DNA of 64,000 bases from Bacteroidota bacterium (GTDB lineage Bacteria > Bacteroidota > Bacteroidia > Bacteroidales > Lentimicrobiaceae): the NCBI GenBank assembly GCA_023441805.1, contig JAEZNO010000002.1, positions 62,001-126,000 of the forward strand, read 5' to 3'. The notes below the pieces were generated by a model, which worked only from the letters and a program-made list of their open reading frames with translations, made no database searches and was not told where the DNA came from. Made by a program: the position numbers and the translations under genes. This document shows, in pieces, positions 34,802 to 44,298 of the stretch (positions are counted from its first letter, which is position 1; each line of letters begins with the position of its first letter).

Positions 34802-35110
34802 TCATTTAATTAGTTGAGGGAACAGTTCTACTTTTTCAGCAATAAATGCAAAATAAAGTATAATGCTGATAAAAACGGTGGTCAGTACACCGGCACCTGA
34901 TTTAGCAAACTTCAACACCCTCATGTAGTATCTCATCATAATGATTCCGGGTACAATTGCCAATAATAATATTTTCACTGTCGGATTACTCCATCCTGCC
35001 ATATTATAAATTATTGGAACAGCTACCATCAGTAACAGAGATGTAAATATGGTCAGTATCAATCCAATTGTCAGACCAACGAAATAATTATCATTTTTCC
35101 AGAAACTCAT
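34802..35110 (-). CDS. Small three-helix membrane protein of unknown function
   Basis: 102 aa with hydrophobic segments at about 10-36, 43-58 and 73-90, and no recognisable motif. Its start overlaps the end of surE by 20 bp and it ends 19 bp before lpxB, so it is translationally embedded in the envelope operon. I do not recognise the family. Confidence 0.75.
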   Translation of the reverse strand: MSFWKNDNYFVGLTIGLILTIFTSLLLMVAVPIIYNMAGWSNPTVKILLLAIVPGIIMMRYYMRVLKFAKSGAGVLTTVFISIILYFAFIAEKVELFPQLIK

Positions 35111-35909
35111 CTTTGTTCTTTTCTTCTTGTGATGGGCAATAAAAATTCCAGCCCTGTAGCAAAGGTATTGTTTTATGAGATGTCAGGTCGAAATGAACGG
35201 GTACGACAGATACATAATTATTCATCAAAGCCCATTCATCAGTATCTTCACCATCGTCAAGACTTTTGAACTTACCTGTCAGCCAAAAATAGTCGCGCTC
35301 ATAAGGGTCAACGCGGTGATCATATTTCTCATCCCAATAAGCATGTGCCTGACGAACTACTTTCACGCCTTTGATAGGTGACCCATTCAAAGGAGGGATA
35401 TTTACATTGAGGCAGGTGTAAGAAGGCAGGCCTTTTTCAAGAACATTTCTTGTAATTGACTCAATGAAAGGGACACAGTGATTAAAATTGGCTGTGAATG
35501 CAAAGTCAGCAAGTGAGAAGCCGATAGCAGGTATATTCTCAATTGCTCCCTCAAGAACCGCAGCCATTGTTCCTGAATAGATAATATTGATTGCAGCATT
35601 TGAGCCATGATTAATACCTGATACAATGATGTCAGGTGCATGCCCTAAAATAACTTTGTTGCCCAACTTGACACAATCGGCCGGTGTGCCATTGCAGGAA
35701 TACTCCAGATAGCCCGGTTCCTCTTTAATTTTATACATTCGCAAAGGAGCAGTAATTGTTACTGCATGACCTGTTGCCGACATAGGTTTATCGGGAGCCA
35801 CTACCAATACATCACCTATAACTCTCATTATGGAAATCAATGACCGAATTCCCGGAGCATTAATCCCATCATCATTTGTCACCAGAATAACCGGTTTCTT
35901 ACTATCCAT
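35091..35909 (-). CDS. surE: 5'/3'-nucleotidase SurE
   Basis: 272 aa. The metal site is seen in VTNDDGINAPGI (about 10-21) and VSGINHGSNAA (about 96-106), both diagnostic. SurE dephosphorylates nucleoside monophosphates and polyphosphate. Its start codon shares one base with the stop of the DUF502 gene (TAATG), indicating coupling. Confidence 0.94.
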   Translation of the reverse strand: MDSKKPVILVTNDDGINAPGIRSLISIMRVIGDVLVVAPDKPMSATGHAVTITAPLRMYKIKEEPGYLEYSCNGTPADCVKLGNKVILGHAPDIIVSGINHGSNAAINIIYSGTMAAVLEGAIENIPAIGFSLADFAFTANFNHCVPFIESITRNVLEKGLPSYTCLNVNIPPLNGSPIKGVKVVRQAHAYWDEKYDHRVDPYERDYFWLTGKFKSLDDGEDTDEWALMNNYVSVVPVHFDLTSHKTIPLLQGWNFYCPSQEEKNKDEFLEK

Positions 35910-36580
35910 TATTTTACTTTGTTATCACTAATTTTAACATCATCACCAGTGACTGCATTACTATCAACATCCGAAGAAACAATCACTTTATTATCAATAC
36001 TGGTAACCCCTGCGGTTACTATGAATTTCATTACCTCAGATGGTGGTGCATTTATTGGTGTAATGCTTTCAACTGAGACAATGAAGAGGTTTCCTGAAAA
36101 ATTATAAGAATGAGGCAAATATACAGCTACTCTCCCTTGCGGGATATTCAGATTTGACAAATCTTTCTGTGTTATAAATCCAAGCTTTTCGAGATTCGAT
36201 TCTTTATTAACCTTAACTAAAACAGGTTCAGTAAACCTTCGGTCTTTACCTACGAAAGCTGAGATGAAGTCTTTTATCGAAGTGTAGATTACTTTTATTA
36301 AAGGAGCCTGACTTATTAGCCTGTCGAAGAACCTTAAATATCGGCTAAAGAAAATTGATGAACCCAAAAATCCAATAAGAGTGATACCTGCGAGGATCAC
36401 CAGAATGCCTAAACCAGGAATGCTAAAACCAACAATTCTGGTAATCAGATCAGTCAGTATGCCATCCACGAAATGGAATGAAATATAAATAACATAAATG
36501 GTGAGTGAAACAGGAGCAATGTATAACATTCCCTGAAGGAACCATGATATCAATTTCTGTGAAGGCTTTTGTCGTTCCAT
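35909..36580 (-). CDS. DUF502 family membrane protein
   Basis: 223 aa. Two hydrophobic segments at about 15-35 and 50-75 are followed by a soluble beta-rich domain with the family stretch GRVAVYLPHSYNFSGNLFIVSVESITPINAPPSEVMKFIVTAGVTS. DUF502 proteins have no proven function. It follows maf by 16 bp. Confidence 0.85.
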   Translation of the reverse strand: MERQKPSQKLISWFLQGMLYIAPVSLTIYVIYISFHFVDGILTDLITRIVGFSIPGLGILVILAGITLIGFLGSSIFFSRYLRFFDRLISQAPLIKVIYTSIKDFISAFVGKDRRFTEPVLVKVNKESNLEKLGFITQKDLSNLNIPQGRVAVYLPHSYNFSGNLFIVSVESITPINAPPSEVMKFIVTAGVTSIDNKVIVSSDVDSNAVTGDDVKISDNKVK

Positions 36581-36596
36581 TTTTGATCTGATAAAA

Positions 36597-37193
36597 TTAT
36601 TGTGATTTCAGAAATTCCTTTAACTCCACATAAACTCTCTGTACCGGTAAACCCATTACATTATAGTATGAACCTTCAATTTTTTCGACACCAACATAAC
36701 CAATCCATTCCTGAACTCCATAAGCTCCTGCTTTATCCAGTGGCTTATAATTACTTACATAGTACTCGATTTCGTAATCTTCCAATTCTCTAAAGTACAC
36801 ATCAGTATTAACATAAAATATGTGGAATTTTTTGGAGGTTTTAAAACACACTCCGGTTGAGACCACATGCTTTTTGCCTGATAACTTGCGAAGCATTTGT
36901 TTAGCTTCAACTAAATCATTCGGCTTACCAATACTTTCATTATCAAGCCATACGATGGTATCAGCAGTAATGACCAGAGCGTTAGCGGGAAGTTCGTTGA
37001 AGTCAAATTCAAGTATCTTCTGCTTGCTGACATACAGAGCGATTTCCTCAGCCTTTAAATTTGAGGGAAATGATTCTTCGGTAGGTTTTACAATTACATC
37101 AAATTCCAGTCCGGTTTCACGCAATAGAAATTGCCTTCTTGGAGATTGAGAAGCAAGTATGAAATGGTATCCTGAATTGTTTAGATCGATCAT
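36597..37193 (-). CDS. maf: Maf family nucleoside triphosphate pyrophosphatase
   Basis: 198 aa. The N-terminal substrate loop is ILASQSPRRQFLLRETG. The catalytic Asp is in ITADTIVWLDN, and the C-terminal GSYYNVMGLPVQRVY is typical. The protein hydrolyses modified or canonical NTPs (dTTP/UTP type by its motifs) to limit their incorporation. It lies 9 bp after the prenyltransferase gene. Confidence 0.93.
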   Translation of the reverse strand: MIDLNNSGYHFILASQSPRRQFLLRETGLEFDVIVKPTEESFPSNLKAEEIALYVSKQKILEFDFNELPANALVITADTIVWLDNESIGKPNDLVEAKQMLRKLSGKKHVVSTGVCFKTSKKFHIFYVNTDVYFRELEDYEIEYYVSNYKPLDKAGAYGVQEWIGYVGVEKIEGSYYNVMGLPVQRVYVELKEFLKSQ

Positions 37194-37202
37194 GGCGAGT
37201 AA

Positions 37203-38165
37203 TTAAGGCATTGACATAGCGATTGGTTGCAATCCAATTATACCGGCAATAATAACCACCTTAACCAGATTTGAAAGCTGGTGGAAATCACTTTTATCGT
37301 TAGCCCTGTATATTTTGAACATTAACCATAATAGTGGTAGGAAAACCGCAACAGTATAGTATATACCTGCTATGTTCATACCCTTTCGGACAAATAAGAA
37401 AGAAACAAATAAAATGAGCAGGGCAGATAAGCCGGTAATAATTAATGCAAGTTTTACTGAAGCACTGGTTCCACGGTTGACTGCAAAAGTATAGATGCCT
37501 GATATTGCATCACCTTTCAGGTCCTCAGCATCCTTTAACACTTCTCTGATGAAAGTCAAAAGAAACGCAAACAAGGAAAACATCAAGAAATAGTTAGTAA
37601 TCAATCCAAGGTAAGGTCCTATTACAACAAAATCCATTGCATTCATCCTGAGCATATAAAACTCAAAGAGCCAAATGATAGCTATAGTCATTGCTGATAG
37701 AAATGCAATTGCCAGATTACCCCAGATTTCAATTCTTTTATACTTGACGCTATAAAGCCACAGCAGCATTATCAACATCGGAAATATTAATCCCAAACGC
37801 CATGACCCGGCAACATATGCAATATAAAATCCGGCTAAGACAGCAATTATATTCATAATTACCTGTATTCTGAAACCCGTTCTGCGGCAAATTTTCTTTA
37901 CCAGAATCATCTTTTCCGGTTTATTGATTCTATCAGTCCTGATATCAAAGTAATCATTGATAATATAACCGGCACCGGCAATAAGTAAAGTAATTGAAAC
38001 CAAAATGGAAAGATGCACAGGCTGCATGGCTATATTAACACCTGCTAAATTGTATATGCCACCCAGAATGACATAATACATAGCAAACTGGATAATACCA
38101 ATTATCAAAAGATTTGGCCATCTGATGAGTCTAAGAAAATAACCAATATAATTCAGGTACTTCAT
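37203..38165 (-). CDS. UbiA-family prenyltransferase (geranylgeranylglycerol-phosphate geranylgeranyltransferase type)
   Basis: 320 aa with about nine membrane helices. The first Asp-rich motif is NDYFDIRTDRINKPEKMI at about 70-87, and the second is EVLKDAEDLKGD at about 208-219. These bind Mg-pyrophosphate of the prenyl donor. Bacteroidota proteins of this group are commonly called geranylgeranylglycerol-phosphate transferases; the acceptor here is not shown by sequence. It lies between kdsC and maf with short gaps. Confidence 0.85.
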   Translation of the reverse strand: MKYLNYIGYFLRLIRWPNLLIIGIIQFAMYYVILGGIYNLAGVNIAMQPVHLSILVSITLLIAGAGYIINDYFDIRTDRINKPEKMILVKKICRRTGFRIQVIMNIIAVLAGFYIAYVAGSWRLGLIFPMLIMLLWLYSVKYKRIEIWGNLAIAFLSAMTIAIIWLFEFYMLRMNAMDFVVIGPYLGLITNYFLMFSLFAFLLTFIREVLKDAEDLKGDAISGIYTFAVNRGTSASVKLALIITGLSALLILFVSFLFVRKGMNIAGIYYTVAVFLPLLWLMFKIYRANDKSDFHQLSNLVKVVIIAGIIGLQPIAMSMP

Positions 38166-38183
38166 TTTTTAGTAGAATTTTGA

Positions 38184-38705
38184 TTACCAATGAAATGCAT
38201 TACCGTTCATCCATTTACCCTGAACTTTAAGGACCTGCTCTATGATATCTCTGACACATCCTTCACCGCCCTTAAAATGTGAAATATAGCGTGAAATATC
38301 TTTAATCTCCTGAGCAGCATCAGCAGGACAAACAGGCATACCAATTATTTTCATCACTTCATAATCGGGTATATCATCACCCATGTACAAGATTTCGGAA
38401 GGATCAAGATTGTGATTTGCGATATATTCATTGAAAGCCAACAATTTATTTTCTATACCAAGAAATACATCTGTTAGATTTAGTGCTTTGCAGCGATGCT
38501 TTACTGATTCGGAAAATCCTCCGGAAATAACCACCACCCTAAGGCCTGTCTTTACAGCAAGCTGCAGCGCGTAACCATCCTTAACATGTCCGGTACGCAA
38601 TTGCTCGCCAGAGTTAGTGACCAATACAACACCATCAGTAAGGACTCCGTCATAATCGAATATGAGGGTTTTTATCTTTTTCAGGTCTTCTTTATAATTT
38701 GACAT
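38184..38705 (-). CDS. kdsC: KDO-8-phosphate phosphatase KdsC (HAD family)
   Basis: 173 aa, the cap-less small HAD form. DYDGVLTDG holds nucleophile Asp17 and acid/base Asp19. VVISGG is motif II, and YMGDDIPDYEVM the metal-binding motif. It makes KDO for the lipopolysaccharide core, in keeping with lpxB downstream in the operon. Confidence 0.92.
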   Translation of the reverse strand: MSNYKEDLKKIKTLIFDYDGVLTDGVVLVTNSGEQLRTGHVKDGYALQLAVKTGLRVVVISGGFSESVKHRCKALNLTDVFLGIENKLLAFNEYIANHNLDPSEILYMGDDIPDYEVMKIIGMPVCPADAAQEIKDISRYISHFKGGEGCVRDIIEQVLKVQGKWMNGNAFHW

Positions 38706-38776
38706 CTTATAAAAGTGTGCGTTTAAATTAATCTGACTGGTTGAGTCAATTAAGTTATCTTAAGCAATCGAATACT

Positions 38777-39592
38777 TCACTGATTCTGTTTGTTTTTCGA
38801 AAATGCAAATATACTCTCACTAATCAGGTTGTATAATTCAACTAATCGAAATTCATTTTCTTTTTCAAGCACTGCAATATGCTTATTAATAGTATTATGA
38901 TCTCCCCTGAGTGCAGGACCTGTTTGCACCTGAATTGCTCTGTTAGTATCGAGACGTTTAATTGTTTCGTGCAAAAGTGGGATGAGTATATCAGCATCCA
39001 ATCCGGCTTTTTCCAATAAATCTTCAGCAACTGCAACCATGTGATTTGTAAAATTACTCGCAAAAACAGCTGCCAGATGCAATGAAAGCCTCTGTTTTGA
39101 ATCCAGATACCTAAGATCATCACTAATCAAGCCACTGACTTCACTAATCAGCTGCCTTGATTTTTCGTTGGTTGCTTCAATGCAAATGGGGATTATCCTT
39201 GGGTCAGGTTTCGTATAGATGGTGATTGTTTGCAAGGGATACATTACTCCTGCGTTTGGATTGAAGCGGCTAATTATTTCCAGTTCTACCGACCCTGCAA
39301 CAGAAACGACGGTTAATGAATCATTCTTATTCGATTCGTATAATTCCTGACAAAAAATTGGGATAATATTATCAGGCAGAGCAACTATCAATAAATCAAC
39401 ATCAGACAAAACCTGACTAATTTCAGTAATCGGCTGAGAATTGACTCTTTCAGCTAACTTAAGAGCATTGTCAAATGTTCTACTGAACACCTGTTTGATG
39501 ATACATCCTGAATCAAATAAATGAGTGGCCAGAAAAGTACCAACATTGCCTGACCCGGCTATTGTAACGGATATCTTGTTCTGTGCTTTCAT
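38777..39592 (-). CDS. Rossmann-like / DUF2520 domain protein
   Basis: 271 aa from the ATG at 39592; the open frame extends to a GTG at 39610. The N-terminal NAD(P)-binding fold starts ISVTIAGSGNVGTFLATHLF, and the C-terminal DUF2520 all-helical domain contains LAAVFASNFTNHMVAVAEDLL. It resembles ProC and ketopantoate reductases in layout, so a small-molecule dehydrogenase is likely with unknown substrate. It sits between ccmF and kdsC. Confidence 0.88.
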   Translation of the reverse strand: MKAQNKISVTIAGSGNVGTFLATHLFDSGCIIKQVFSRTFDNALKLAERVNSQPITEISQVLSDVDLLIVALPDNIIPIFCQELYESNKNDSLTVVSVAGSVELEIISRFNPNAGVMYPLQTITIYTKPDPRIIPICIEATNEKSRQLISEVSGLISDDLRYLDSKQRLSLHLAAVFASNFTNHMVAVAEDLLEKAGLDADILIPLLHETIKRLDTNRAIQVQTGPALRGDHNTINKHIAVLEKENEFRLVELYNLISESIFAFSKNKQNQ

Positions 39593-39624
39593 AAATGATT
39601 TATTAAGCACAAATGTAGGTATAA

Positions 39625-41994
39625 TTAGACTTCCCTCGCCTTAGCGGCTCTCTTATAGATTGCGATGGCCAAACCAACAAACATTACAATTGCACCAATC
39701 CATAGCACAATAATCCAAGGGAAGAACATCACTTTAAGTACAATGAAATCGGGCTGTTTCTCAAGTAATGAAACTTTTATAGTCCTGACTACATCACCAA
39801 CATGATCAAAGCGCAATCTGACATCCGTATCAGGAATTGAGATTATGCCACTTTCAGCTATATTACCCTTTAGGCTGTAAAGCAGGGGAAGTTTTACAGG
39901 ATTATTAAGGCTGTCAGTAGTTGCAAATTCGGCTGTGATATTGATATTTTCCTGTCTGGGATCAAGCACTTCAACTTTGATGGTATCCAGGACTAATGCT
40001 TTATGTTCAGCAAAAATTGTATCATTAACTGAAACATCAAGATTCTGCGCAACAGTATAACCTCCGGCAGCTCTTTTTGTCCTGTCTTCAGCAAAAGTCA
40101 GATACATGAAGATATCACCACTCAATAAATTACGGGTATCAGGATTATGTACATTGCCCATACGGTCATTGTATTTAACTGAAGGATAAACTGAATATTG
40201 ATACCTCATATTACCTGAATCATCCTTTTCAAGGAAATCAACCTGATAAAATATTTCGTCACGATCCTCCCTGCTGTTTGTGTAACACATGTACCTATTA
40301 CCTACCTGCTTAACCTGATCTTTGAACAGCATGACATTGCTTCCCTGCTGGTTAGACCCTTGATTGCTTCTAAAGGTTATGGTATTAGAGAAAGTGATCA
40401 GTACACCTAATAAAAAAATGCTAAATCCAAGATGTGTTAATCCGGCTGCAAGATTCCTATGATTAAAGACAAACTTAAACAGATAGGCGATAGAGGAGAG
40501 GATAGCAAATACTATGAGGAATAAGAATATTGCGTGCATAACCGACATGTCGCCGTCTGCAAAAAAACCGGCTACTGAAATGACTAGTGCAATAATGACC
40601 GGATAAATAATATTCTTATAGAAGGTTTTACGGTCATTATTTTCATAATTTAAGTAGTGTACAAGCCCAATCAGCAGGGCAGTTACCATAGCAAAGGGCA
40701 ACTGCCATTTATTGTAGAAGCCAGTAACATCAGATGCCAAAGTAATATTGGTGTTGAGTATTTTACTAATGACCGGAATAGATGTTGTACTTATAATCTG
40801 AAAAGCTGAAAGCAAGATTATTACTGATCCGTATAACATCATGAAGTCCCTGTTGAAAATATTTGGCAGATCATTTACAGGAAGATCTTTTCTTCTTTTA
40901 ATTAGCATCCATATTGGAGCGGCAGTAAAGACTGCCATAAATGCCAATAATTGTATTGTCAGACCATTATCACCAAAAGCATGTACGGAAGTTTCACCCA
41001 ACACTCCCGATCTTGTGAGGTAACTGGCATAAACCACCATAAGAAAGCTCAGGAATGAGAAAATGTAGGTACTCCTGTAATATTTATCCTTTTTATGCGA
41101 AAGGATCATAAAGTGAAGTGCAGCGACCAGCACGAGCCAGGGTACTAAAGATGCGTTCTCAACAGGGTCCCATGCCCAGAATCCTCCAAATGTGAGTGAC
41201 TGATAGGCCCATGCTCCACCTAATATTAATCCTGCACCTAAAAGTCCTAATGACAATAGTACCCATGGGAAAGTTAATTTGATCCAGTATTTTCGATTAT
41301 TTTGAACCAAAGATGCGAGTGCAAATGCAAAAGGAAACAAAGCTGCTGCATATCCCATAAAAAGCACCGGAGGGTGAATAACCATCCATGGGTTCTCAAG
41401 TAATGGGTTTAATCCGTTACCATCCTTAATGAATGAAAGGTAATTGGGATTTTTAAAGAAATCCATTCCCTGATTTGCTTCAGCTTCACGAAGAAGTTCA
41501 AATGGATCACTACCAAGCTGCATTCCCATAAAATTAACTCCCATGATCATTGTCATCATGAAAATTATTGCGACACTGGTTACAACCATTACAACACCTT
41601 CAAGCTTCTTAGCGGAATGCAATGCCGGAATCCCAAATAATGAAATGAGCATTGCCCAAAGCAAGAAACTCCCTTCCTGACCGGCCCAGAAACTGGAAAT
41701 AATATACTTCCCGGGCATTAAAACTGAGGAGTGTTTGAATATATAAGTATACTCAAAATTGTGGCCAAGTATCAAAGAGAATAAAATTACTCCGGTCAGT
41801 AACACCAAAGATGTCTGGATATAATAGAAGATACGTCCCCTATTTCTTGCAGAAATATTAATGGTTTCTCCTGATTTTGTTGATTTGACATAGTATAATA
41901 ACGAGAGCAGACCGGCAATAATAGAAAGGAAAATAAAGATTTCTCCTAATTTGCCCGGTATCAGGTTTTCACCCACATATTGTATTTTGTCCAT
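39625..41994 (-). CDS. ccmF: Cytochrome c-type biogenesis protein CcmF (heme lyase subunit)
   Basis: 789 aa with about 14-15 membrane helices. The heme-handling tryptophan-rich signature is FGGFWAWDPVENASLVPWLVL (split here for length: FGGFWAWDPVENAS at about 271-284). Conserved periplasmic segments include HPPVLFMGYAA. A long soluble region (about 565-750) precedes the last helix. It attaches heme to apocytochrome c in System I. No other ccm gene is in view. First gene of the operon reaching comEC. Confidence 0.92.
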   Translation of the reverse strand: MDKIQYVGENLIPGKLGEIFIFLSIIAGLLSLLYYVKSTKSGETINISARNRGRIFYYIQTSLVLLTGVILFSLILGHNFEYTYIFKHSSVLMPGKYIISSFWAGQEGSFLLWAMLISLFGIPALHSAKKLEGVVMVVTSVAIIFMMTMIMGVNFMGMQLGSDPFELLREAEANQGMDFFKNPNYLSFIKDGNGLNPLLENPWMVIHPPVLFMGYAAALFPFAFALASLVQNNRKYWIKLTFPWVLLSLGLLGAGLILGGAWAYQSLTFGGFWAWDPVENASLVPWLVLVAALHFMILSHKKDKYYRSTYIFSFLSFLMVVYASYLTRSGVLGETSVHAFGDNGLTIQLLAFMAVFTAAPIWMLIKRRKDLPVNDLPNIFNRDFMMLYGSVIILLSAFQIISTTSIPVISKILNTNITLASDVTGFYNKWQLPFAMVTALLIGLVHYLNYENNDRKTFYKNIIYPVIIALVISVAGFFADGDMSVMHAIFLFLIVFAILSSIAYLFKFVFNHRNLAAGLTHLGFSIFLLGVLITFSNTITFRSNQGSNQQGSNVMLFKDQVKQVGNRYMCYTNSREDRDEIFYQVDFLEKDDSGNMRYQYSVYPSVKYNDRMGNVHNPDTRNLLSGDIFMYLTFAEDRTKRAAGGYTVAQNLDVSVNDTIFAEHKALVLDTIKVEVLDPRQENINITAEFATTDSLNNPVKLPLLYSLKGNIAESGIISIPDTDVRLRFDHVGDVVRTIKVSLLEKQPDFIVLKVMFFPWIIVLWIGAIVMFVGLAIAIYKRAAKAREV

Positions 41995-42042
41995 AAGTTC
42001 AAATGTGATTTACCCTTGAAGTGGATATAAAGGATTGTCGCA

Positions 42043-42075
42043 CAAAAGTATGAAATATACTAATAGCACTACAAG
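42043..42075 (-). promoter_or_regulatory. Promoter of ccmF and the envelope operon
   Basis: Minus strand CTTG, a 21-bp spacer, TACTTTTG. The -7 box is exact. The start codon is 49 bp downstream. Confidence 0.55.
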
Positions 42076-42101
42076 TATTTCGATAAGTGAATATGAATTA
42101 C

Positions 42102-42148
42102 ACAATAAAAAAAACCACCTCTAAGGATTTTGCCTTAGAGGTGGTTTT
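42102..42148 (-). terminator. Strong terminator of the ribosomal-eno superoperon
   Basis: A perfect 16-bp stem (AAAACCACCTCTAAGG at 42111-42126 with its complement at 42133-42148) around a 6-nt loop is followed on the minus strand by eight Ts. It lies 236 bp after the eno stop and just upstream of the ccmF promoter. Confidence 0.9.
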
Positions 42149-42384
42149 GGTATTGTTGTGTGTAAACTTGTGCTAAAGTGTTTAATTGCCACTATTTAGG
42201 AAGTGGTCAAAACCTTGTTGTTTGCAAACAATCGACCCGCTTTTACGCCATTCTTTCGTTTGAAGGTGAACTAAGTATTAAAGTGCACAAACCTGATCCG
42301 GTAATCTTGAAAGAATCCAATCGAAATAATCCAAATTGAAAAGGCGAACCAAATACAATAGTGTGCAACCCTTTGTTAAGCAAA

Positions 42385-43674
42385 TTATCTTGCGTATTTG
42401 AATGCTTTACCGGGATAGTGAGCTGAATTTCCAAGAATCTCTTCAATTCTGAGTAATTGGTTGTATTTAGCTATTCTATCAGTACGGCTTGCCGACCCTG
42501 TCTTTATCAGACCAGTGTTTAGAGCAACAGCCAAATCAGCAATGGTAGTATCTTCAGTTTCACCTGAGCGGTGGCTCATTACTGCTGTGTAACCGTTACG
42601 ATAAGCCATATTAACAGCCTCGATGGTTTCAGTAAGGGTACCAATCTGGTTAACTTTGATAAGAATTGAATTGGCAATTCCTTTATCAATACCCATTTTC
42701 AATCTATTGGTATTTGTTACAAACAAATCATCCCCAACCAATTGAATTTTACTACCAATTGTATCTGTTAAGAGTTTCCAACCATCCCAATCATCTTCAG
42801 CCATACCATCTTCAATTGAAATGATAGGGTATTTATCAACCCAGGTTTTCCAGTAATCAACCATCTGTGCAGGTGTCAGTTTATCACCTGTTGATTTGTG
42901 GAGATGGTAAACTTTTTCCTCAGGAATATAATATTCAGAAGATGCAGGGTCTAGTGCAAGATATACATCCTGACCGGGTTTATAACCTGCTTTCTCAACA
43001 GCCTGAAGAATTACCTGAATTGCTTCTTCGTTTGATTTCAGATTAGGAGCAAATCCACCCTCGTCTCCGACATTAGTAGAATATCCACTTTTCTTCAGAA
43101 CCGATTTAAGATTATGGAAAACCTCGGCGCCCATGCGTAATGCTTCAGTAAAATTAGGAGCACCTACCGGCATAATCATAAATTCCTGAAAATCGATTGC
43201 ATTATCTGCATGTGACCCACCATTAATGATATTCATCATTGGGATAGGTAAGGTATTTGCATTCACACCACCAACGTAACGGAAGAGGAATTGACCGGTT
43301 TCCTGAGCAGCTGCATTAGCAACAGCCAAAGAGACACCAAGAATAGCATTGGCACCCAGGTTGCCCTTATTAGGAGTACCATCCAATTCAATCATTCTGG
43401 CATCAATTTCATTTTGTTCTGAAACCTGATATCCTTTTAATTCTTCGGCCAAGACTTTATTAACATTCTGAACAGCGTTCTGTACACTCTTGCCTAAATA
43501 AACTTTGCTGTCGCCATCACGCAATTCAACTGCTTCATGAACACCTGTTGAAGCTCCTGAAGGTACGGCAGCTCTTCCCATGACGCCGGCTGTGGTATAG
43601 ACATCTACTTCAATAGTTGGATTTCCACGTGAATCCAGAATTTGACGGGCATAAATTGTTCCTATTGCACTCAT
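42385..43674 (-). CDS. eno: Enolase
   Basis: 429 aa, full length. It opens IYARQILDSRGNPTIEVDV. The metal and catalytic segments include SIEDGMAEDDWDGW, QLVGDDLFVTN and VMSHRSGETEDT. It converts 2-phosphoglycerate to phosphoenolpyruvate. It follows rplQ with a terminator-like hairpin in the 80-bp gap and no visible promoter of its own. Confidence 0.98.
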   Translation of the reverse strand: MSAIGTIYARQILDSRGNPTIEVDVYTTAGVMGRAAVPSGASTGVHEAVELRDGDSKVYLGKSVQNAVQNVNKVLAEELKGYQVSEQNEIDARMIELDGTPNKGNLGANAILGVSLAVANAAAQETGQFLFRYVGGVNANTLPIPMMNIINGGSHADNAIDFQEFMIMPVGAPNFTEALRMGAEVFHNLKSVLKKSGYSTNVGDEGGFAPNLKSNEEAIQVILQAVEKAGYKPGQDVYLALDPASSEYYIPEEKVYHLHKSTGDKLTPAQMVDYWKTWVDKYPIISIEDGMAEDDWDGWKLLTDTIGSKIQLVGDDLFVTNTNRLKMGIDKGIANSILIKVNQIGTLTETIEAVNMAYRNGYTAVMSHRSGETEDTTIADLAVALNTGLIKTGSASRTDRIAKYNQLLRIEEILGNSAHYPGKAFKYAR

Positions 43675-43696
43675 CTTTAATTTTTTTAATGTTTAA

Positions 43697-43734
43697 AAAT
43701 AAAAAAGAGGACAAGGTACAGATACCTTATCCTC
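43697..43734 (-). terminator. Terminator-like hairpin between rplQ and eno
   Basis: GAGGATAAGGTA pairs with TACCTTGTCCTC (12 positions, one mismatch, 4-nt loop), followed on the minus strand by TTTTTTATTTTT. It should end most alpha-operon transcripts, leaving partial read-through into eno. Confidence 0.75.
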
Positions 43735-43754
43735 ATTCTATTTAAAATTTACTT

Positions 43755-44291
43755 TTATTCTTTTGTTTCAACGTTTTCGTCTCCTAAATTCTCTTCAACT
43801 TGCGGTTTTACTTCTTCTGTTGAGTTTGCTTTTGCTTTAGGAGTTGCAGCTTGGCTCTCAGCTTTTGGCTTTGAAGAACGGCTTCTACGAGTTGATTTTG
43901 CCTTAGGTGCTTCTTTAGTACCAAGTAGATTTTCGTTAAAATCAACTAGTTCCATCATACACATTTCGGCATTGTCACCTAAGCGGTTACCGGTTTTTAA
44001 AATACGTGTATAACCTCCGGGACGAGTAGCAACTTTCTGAGCAACATCTCTGAATAGTGCTGAAACGGCTTCCTTTGACTGAAGGTATGAGAACACCATA
44101 CGGCGTGAGTGTGTTGAATCATCCTTTGAACGCGTGATAAGCGGTTCAACGTATGATCTCAATGCCTTTGCCTTAGCCAGAGTTGTATTTATACGTTTAT
44201 GGAGAATTAGCGAGGCAGCCATATTTGACAACATAGCCTTACGATGGGCGCTAGTCCTTCCAAGGTGATTGACTTTCTTTCCGTGTCTCAT
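43755..44291 (-). CDS. rplQ: Ribosomal protein L17
   Basis: 178 aa. The conserved domain (1 to about 122) starts MRHGKKVNHLGRTSAHRKAML. A 55-residue tail rich in Lys, Ala, Ser and Glu follows, a common Bacteroidota extension that is probably disordered. It lies 7 bp after rpoA, the standard order. Confidence 0.96.
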   Translation of the reverse strand: MRHGKKVNHLGRTSAHRKAMLSNMAASLILHKRINTTLAKAKALRSYVEPLITRSKDDSTHSRRMVFSYLQSKEAVSALFRDVAQKVATRPGGYTRILKTGNRLGDNAEMCMMELVDFNENLLGTKEAPKAKSTRRSRSSKPKAESQAATPKAKANSTEEVKPQVEENLGDENVETKE

Positions 44292-44298
44292 TTTTCAA

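Larger units (their letters stand above)
41995..42384. other. Gap between ccmF and eno
   Basis: 390 bp. It holds the ccmF promoter (42043-42075) and the strong terminator at 42102-42148. The 236 bp between that terminator and the eno stop contain only weak features: a 10-bp palindrome GTTTGCAAAC and an open frame overlapping eno that does not look coding. Confidence 0.6.

Noticed and set aside
42243..42446. Minus-strand frame overlapping the end of eno
   Set aside because: It overlaps enolase codons in another frame, and the non-overlapping part has no gene-like features.
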